A stretch of DNA of 64,000 nt from Tetrastigma voinierianum. Taxonomy: Eukaryota; Streptophyta; Magnoliopsida; Vitales; Vitaceae. The stretch lies in the NCBI GenBank assembly GCA_016808115.1, contig JAEQBH010002436.1, positions 150,001 through 214,000 of the forward strand. The letters run 5' to 3'. Position 1 is the first letter of the stretch; each line of letters starts with the position of its first letter. The notes under the pieces were generated by a model. It was not told where the DNA came from. It saw only the letters and a list, made by a program, of their open reading frames with translations, and ran no database searches. The translations under genes and the position numbers were made by a program. Of this stretch, positions 57,564 through 64,000 are shown piece after piece.

Positions 57564-60500
57564 TCACATTCCGTAGGAGTACTTCAATGTAAGTTTCAGG
57601 ACATGAGGTACCCGTAGGTACACTACATAACAAAACTGATTACTTTCAATTTCATATCTCATATTATTCATGTACACAACATATAAGTATTTGCTTGCAC
57701 AGACCAATAACAATGAATGAGAGGAACACAATACAATAGGTTCCTAAAGGTAATGACATAATACTACACACCCGATTCCGCCCTACCCGATCGGCTGATC
57801 CGAACCTAAGCTTCTGGATGCGAGACCACACCGACTTTTTTTTTTTTTTTTTTTTTAAAAGCCAAACTTGTACCTGTGGGTATGGCCCACATCTTATAAC
57901 ATAATCCAAATATCATATACATATCAAAGAACTACCACCGGAGTGGTGTCCATCAAAATCTATATACATATACTGAGTCCCATTCACTTATACAAAAACT
58001 ACACTTTTACAATCACAAATCAGAGCGCTAAGACCTACAGCGAAGTGAACCCTTACTACAGGCCGCCCAGTGAGTATGCCGGTCTTCGATGTCTTCTCCC
58101 CGTACCTACACCTGATTAAAACCCGTGCTAAGCTTTACGCTATGGGAAACATATGTCTATGCATATACACATTTAACTCATAAAACAATAACAAATAATA
58201 TAAATTTCATACATTTATATTAAGAACTTATACGAGTACTTTTCCTATAACAGTTTATAAGTTGTCCAAGACTCGTAGGAGTTACGTAATCCTATACTTA
58301 ATGTGACTTACGTTTATCCGCACTCCGCAGAGCTACGTAACTTATCCTTATTCGTAACTTATACTTATAAATGTGTGACTTATGTTTATTCAAGACTCCC
58401 ATAGGAGTTACAGAACTTATCCTTATACTACGGAGTTTACCCTTGTTCTGAGGTACCCATAGGTATCGCCGAAATTACGGAACGTATAACCGATATCGGG
58501 CAGAACTTATTCTTATACCTGGCAATTTGTAAGTACTACAAAACTTATAACGTCTTACTAACTTATGATCGGTATTTCGCTAATATACCGGTATTTCGGA
58601 TCTTATATCGTGCGGTATTAATGAATCCGATACGAGTTTCAGATCTTATACATGTATAGTATGGAACTTATACATGTCTTACTTTAACTTATAATGTCTT
58701 ATGGAACTTATAATGTATTTCGGAGTACATACTTGTATTTCTGATCCGATAATGCAAGCCATGTAATTTATACTTGTCTTACTTTAACTTATATCGGTCT
58801 TACGTAACTCGACATGTATTTCGATCTTATACATGTCTTACAGAGCATATACTTATCTTACTGATCTTACATCGTATTATTTAATCCTAGACATGTATTT
58901 TAGATCTTATACATGTCTTATAGAGCGTATAATCATCTTACTTGACCTTATATCGTATTACGTAACTCGACATGTATTTTAGATCTTATACATGTCTTAC
59001 AGAGCTTATACTTATCTTGGCGTATCTTTTTCTTCGCGGCTAAGGTACCAAGAGGGTATGATAAGCTCCATCAGACGTAATCATATCACAGCAAGGTCGA
59101 TCGCATTTTATGCAGATATATTTCATATGACATTAGTCCATAGCGTATACGATCACAATGTATACATATACCGTATTCATATATATTCGTAACATATCCA
59201 ATAACAAAGATTATTGGTTTAAATCATAACCATATTCAGAGTTATAACGTTCTGAGGTACCAGAGGTACCATCGGACTTATACTTATTTTGGCGTAATCC
59301 TAACTTACTTTATCGATACGAAGCATTCGCGGCACTACGTAATCCTTATACTTACGTTATCATGCTGCCGCATCTCGCATTTCACAAAACTTATACTTAT
59401 TTTATCAGATACGAGTACCCGTATACCATGTAATCCTATCGTGATACGTGAGTACCAGGTGTACGCCATAGAACTTCTTTAATCGTGATATGCATGTAAC
59501 TTCTTAATCAAATACGGAGTACCGGTAGTACCATGCATTTAATCGGGACATGTGAGTACCGTGAGGTACTCATAACTTGGATCGGGGAGACGTGAGGCAC
59601 CAGAGTACTACAGACGTGAGCAATACACCTTGTTTACTCTTATTCATTATTCAGTTATTATCATAGCAACTGTTAGAATACCTAGACCCGCCTCTAATGT
59701 GTGCAAGACACAAGATAATAAGTATCCAAAGATACCATACGTAGCGACTAAGTGTCGTAAAGACCAAGCAGATTTCCAGTATCGAACAGAGTGCCATAGC
59801 ACTAATTCCTGGGACAGAGTTCCTGGTGGTGAGCATTTATCAGACAGAGTGCCGTGAAGACTTAATCGGGAGTACCGGGCATTCAATCGGGAGTACCGAG
59901 CACTAATCGTGAGTACCAAGTACTAATCGGCGCTCTGGCACTAATGTGAGCGTCAAGTACTAATCAACATGAGTGCCGTGTCACGCAACAACTGGTCTCA
60001 GCATTTTTATAAATATATGAGTTCAAGAACTTTACTATTTTATAATAGGCATTCTTAGCTACACATGTATTCATGACGTATCTATTTCATATATCGGTAA
60101 AGTATGATGCGTATGTAATCACACCTTATTCATGTATTCTAGTCCCTCGTATGAATCTATTTTACGAAATTGAATCATTCCACCGATCATCCAAACTCGT
60201 TATGGCATTTTCATGCCAACTAGTCATTTAATTACTTTTACCGAGGACAGTTTGTACATATTCATTTTCCGCTGCCTTGTATCCATATTTGACACTCGCT
60301 TCTTTGTACTCCTTTAACAGGCAAGGTGCTAAGGGTTCTCCTCCAACTGAATCACCTGCAAATTGGAGCACCTGAACTTCAAGTTACGTCCGGAAACAAT
60401 CCGACTACTCTATGATCGAATCGATGCAGAATTGCTCCCGCACATACCACTGAGTGAATTTTAAATACTTAGATTCAAAATTTGATGATACCTATTTCTA

Positions 60501-61500
60501 TATGCTTGGTTCTTTCTTGAAGCTCCGGTTTAATCAAAAAACTTGAATCACTCAAATCGATCAGAAATGATCAGTTATGGTCAAAATACGAAACTCGGTT
60601 GAAATAAATAAAGGTGAATGTGGTGTACCTAAGATAGGTCTAACGTGTACCTGGCATACACGCGTACATCAAAACCCAAAGTGTACCGTACAAAGCTCAA
60701 GGTACGGCATACTTCACCCGAAAATGCCCGTGAATATGTGGCTTTCTCCCCTTTTTCATACACTTTCATCCATATCACCCTAATGCATCCCTTCATCAAA
60801 AACTAACATGGAATCCTCCCAACAACTCCATTAAACACTTTTAATTTGCAAAAGAATCCTAGGATTCATACCAAAATTCACCCAATATACAAATCCTTGA
60901 ATTGTGAAGGATTCCATATCCACTTTATCAACTAGGCTTTTCAACCAAACTTCCTTAAAATCTAGAAAGGAATGTTCGCCAGCAAAACCCTAGAGGTAAA
61001 ATCAAATTAATGTTCAATGGAAACCCCTAGCAATCCATACTAAGAAATTTCCTTTTTAAAATTAATACAAGTAAAAATCCATAATTTCCATACTTAATCA
61101 GTTTCCATACTCTTGGATTTGCTTTTACCTTCCTCCTCTTTCTTCTTTCTTCTTCCTCTTCCTCTCCTTCCCTTTTGCCTCATACGTGAAGCCTTGCTGG
61201 GAGACCAAAATAATCCATTTGGTCTCCTTTTATTTATAAACAAAACTTTATGTTATTTGCCTTATGGTCCCCCATCTCAGGAATTACACCATTACCCTAT
61301 TATTTATACTTTGGCTCCTAATTCTGTTAACTTTATGACTTTTGAAGTCCTCTCGTATCAAACATATCTATCCTAAATTCAGCAAAAATTTCCTGTCTGA
61401 GCTTAGCATACCATTTAAATCACGAAACATCTAATTATGCTATAAAATATCCTAAACATGTTTAAATCGTTGTGTATATTTTCAAATGTGCGTTATAATA
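57564..61500 (-). mobile_element. Minus-strand LTR-like block E with degenerate repeats
   Basis: The segment ACTACCACCGGAGTGGTGTCC..ATCAAAATCTATA (57935-57968) is the inverse of 46125-46160 in the LTR of element A, so this is a family LTR in the opposite orientation. The middle (58150-59900) is a field of short degenerate units built on ACTTATACTTAT, CTTAC and GAGTACC. The right part (61110-61170) has the pyrimidine-rich run expected of the inverted LTR purine block, and AAACATGTTTAAATCG (about 61452) is near the inverted LTR start, giving a right border near 61500. There is a T20 run at 57837-57856. Confidence 0.5.
58150..59930. repeat. Degenerate short-period repeat field
   Basis: Recurrent words are ACTTATACTTAT, TATACATGTCTTA, TGTATTTCGGAT and GAGTACCGAG-like motifs with spacing of about 30-45 bp. 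The pattern corresponds to the AT-rich repeat zone of the family LTR (compare 45270-45850 in the other orientation), but it has far more CG dinucleotides. Confidence 0.65.
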
Positions 61501-62700
61501 TCGAATGTAGGTACCGGTTACTAATAAATGTAAATGCAAGCCCGCTCACTTTAATGTGTGGCGTCGTGAAGACTATGAAAAAGCGTCGAAAGCACCATGA
61601 AGAAGTGTCGAGCACTGCGAAGGCGTCATAGCATTAAACAGAGCAGTGCCGAAACACTGTCGCAGATGTGTCCGCCTTCACGCACAGAAGTGTCGTATCA
61701 CAGCGGAGGTCGTGAGCAATCGATAATATGTGCCTATTCATTCACTATTTGGTCTTAGGAAGACATACAATTATATGTATTACTGAGCTTGTTATATTGT
61801 TCTTAATTACATTATTGTATTTATATAACGCTAGCAAATAAGAGAGAGAAACAAAGTTTGTCTTTGCTTTGCCTCGGTGATGAGGTTTAGAACATGCCAT
61901 ATAATCCTTGTGGTGACATGTACTCCGATCCTTTCATTCACTAGATCCCCACAATACTCCACCCGATGGTTTCTAGAATTAATGTAATATCAACAAAACA
62001 GTGGACTCGTGGTTCGGCCTAAAGTGAAGAGGACTCACAGCGGCTAATCCTCGAGGTGAGCAACCGAAAAATTTAGGGCTTTAGGTTCGGCTTCTCAGCG
62101 GTTAAGCTGAGCTAGAACCGAATGTGGGCAATTTTGCCTATTTCACAGAGCTAAACTTCAAATACAAAAACAAAAATAAACTCAAAACCAAGCAATAAAA
62201 TTGACTTGAACCAACCAAAAGACTCTTATAATGAGAGTTAGTGTTTTCCTCTTAACCAAAACATAGACAAAGAGGGAGTTAGATAGTTTCAAATCCTGAC
62301 TTGAAAGAATCAACTCAAGCTTCCTTTATCTCTTCCTTCCTTCCCACTTGAACAAAGAGAACTCCAAGACAAAGGAGCAGAAAAGCAACTCAAAATGGCT
62401 TTTCAAATCGTAGCTCACTCCCAAAACTCCAAAACGGATAACTTCCTCTACAAGATAAGTTATTGTCTTCATCTCATTTGGCAGAATTTTGTGCCTTTGC
62501 AATTTAGTCCTCCAACTCCCATCTCATTTTGAAAATCAACTTATCCTAAATTCTATAATAATATATAATCTTCTTACATAATGTTCGAGTCCTTAATTTA
62601 ATAAATTACCATTTTAATTTCTTAGCACTAAAATTCCCACAACACAATTCTGAACTTTTATTATACCACTAAACTCGTAATACAAACTACTAGTGGGCAC
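61501..62700. other. Unassigned sequence between LTR block E and a pol fragment
   Basis: A run of GTCG/GCGTCG-containing words at 61555-61720 (AAGTGTCG, GGCGTCA) looks like a short decayed tandem repeat. From about 61850 to 62690 there is ordinary AT-rich sequence with no domain. It may contain LTR or gag relics of the following element, but I cannot show it. Confidence 0.4.
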
Positions 62701-62707
62701 TGGTGTT

Positions 62708-64000
62708 ACAAAGTCTGAGGCAGAGCATAAGGATAATTTGAGGATTATTCTTCGGCTTTGAGAGACATCGCGCTATATGTCAAATTCAAAGAATGAGTTT
62801 TGACTTACTCGAGATGATTCGGGTCATGTGGTATCGCCGCAATGAAAGGACCTGTGTAGGTTGAGGTAGTTATAAGCTAGAGAGAGACTGCTACCTCGAG
62901 ATACGTGGAGCTGGGATTGGCAAGGTATTATGTAGGAGGCTGACAAGGACTTCCCCACTAGCCGCGACTTATGATGAAATTGACCCGGAAGAAGGTCAAG
63001 TTTGAGTAGGATGACTTCAGAGAGAGCATTCCATAGAATTGAAAAAGTAGACTTACTACTTCCTATTCTATCAGTCCCAAAGAAGGACAGAGGTACATAG
63101 TGTATCAGGATGCCTTGAAGAACTCCGGATGTGTTTTGATGCGCAAATCCTAAGGGTCGCGGGCTTACGGTTCTCAAGTAATTAAAGAATCACGAGTACA
63201 ATTATCCCACGCATGATATGTGGAGTCGCGTCATTGTCTTCGCCTCGGAAGATATGGCACTACTAGATTCGTATGGTGAGTAGTCAGGTATTTTCGACTA
63301 CAAAAGTCCGAACATATCTTTTACCCGTCCAGACCCCAATATGAGACACAACGTAGGTGGGATCGAGTGGAGGCTCGGAGACCATGACTCACCCTCACTA
63401 CCATCCTAGTAAAAGAACGCGCCGGCCGAGCACTCACCAAGTCACAGAGTATTAGCTAGTATAGCTTCCCGGGAGTGGCAAATGCTAAAGGCTATGGGAC
63501 AAGGCAATTGCGCGATCGCCCAAGTGCTGGGAGCCTGGGTGGCTACGCCTTCCCTACTGAGCAGAGTGATTGAGTCCCCCAGGGGCAAGACACAGAGATA
63601 GCGTCCATCAGGGACCAAGTACGGTCGGGTATAGGTGACGAAGGCTGAGCCATTCACACATATGGTGATCTTCGATAGAGGATTGTGGTTCTGCTAGCGC
63701 ATTTGAGATAGAGATCCTCAGGAGCTCCATTACTCTGTTTTGTTGTACATCCAGGGCAACAAGATTTTCCATGATCTTCGCCACTAGTATTAATCCGAGT
63801 GGAATGAAGCAAACAAGCTGAGGATTTTGTTCGGCCGATGCCTCACGTGTCGCCAGGTAAAAAGCTAAACACCAGAGGCTTCAGGTTACTCTAACCACGC
63901 GGAGGAAGCAGCGGGCGGAGCACGCCATGATGGATTTTGTGACACGCCATGCTCTTGATGTCATGGCGGCATAACGCAAAGGGTGGTGACTTCATGGACC
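62708..64000 (+). pseudogene. Ty3/gypsy pol fragment: RT end, RNase H, integrase; cut by window edge
   Basis: It opens with SEAEHKDNLRII (about 62714), the stretch that follows the RT active site. Then LYVKFK (about 62774), a degraded connection region, TRKKVKFE (about 62982) and the RNase H: SIPKEGQRYIVY-like block (63070-63100) and NSGCVLM (about 63122). After several breaks, SIRDQVRSGIGDEG (63607-63648) marks the spacer before integrase, followed by the HHCC zinc-binding region (CLTCRQVK-like, about 63840) and DFVT (about 63930). The fragment lacks the RT core and everything upstream; it continues beyond the window. Frame changes are frequent. Confidence 0.75.

Noticed and set aside
63442..63657. 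Minus-strand open frame of 71 codons
   Set aside because: The plus strand carries gypsy pol residues (SIRDQVRSGIGDEG), so the minus frame is a shadow.

Overview
The window is nuclear DNA of a flowering plant: AT-rich, intron-containing genes with plant-only domains (XH, alpha-expansin, DCD), L1-type LINEs with a DUF4283-like ORF1 and a zf-RVT tail, and nested Ty3/gypsy LTR elements. The LINE sequences remind me of grapevine, but the species call is only an impression. I see no bacterial-type operon, CRISPR array, rRNA or intact tRNA gene.

Layout. (1) 0.7-2.2 kb, + strand: the 3' end of an IDN2/FDM-type gene (coiled coil plus XH domain, RNA-directed DNA methylation), shortened and frameshifted. 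(2) 4.4-6.1 kb, - strand: a three-exon alpha-expansin gene with correct exon/intron structure but broken frames in exons 1 and 2. (3) 6.2-18.3 kb: gene-free AT-rich DNA with a MITE-like element at 7.64-8.24 kb and a tRNA-like (SINE-like) patch at 16.1 kb. (4) 18.4-37.2 kb, - strand: one very long gene for a DCD-domain protein with a Pro/Tyr-rich repeat tail. Its coding exons lie at 31.5-30.9, 19.48-19.37 and 19.25-18.49 kb. A probable 5' UTR exon and TATA box lie at 37.2 kb. The 11.4-kb intron between the first two coding exons holds a LINE fragment, a 222-bp tandem duplication and a near full-length dead LINE. The probable 5' UTR intron holds a diverged array of about 500-bp repeats cut by another LINE 3' end. 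All three LINEs are antisense to the host gene. (5) 37.3-40.3 kb: AT-rich spacer. (6) 40.3-64 kb: a nest of related Ty3/gypsy elements: one gag interrupted by a second element with a 3.3-kb LTR, a nearly complete element with two 2.3-kb LTRs at 49.0-57.6 kb, LTR-like pieces in the opposite orientation, and a pol fragment running off the right edge.

The three host genes do not obviously act in one pathway. The main biological interest is the DCD gene, enlarged by transposons. A technical point runs through the window: every host gene carries small indels, and the two LTRs of the 49-57.6 kb element differ in short CG-rich patches between near-identical blocks. This suggests either widespread decay or consensus error in the underlying sequence, so 'pseudogene' verdicts here are provisional. 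I found no convincing undescribed system.
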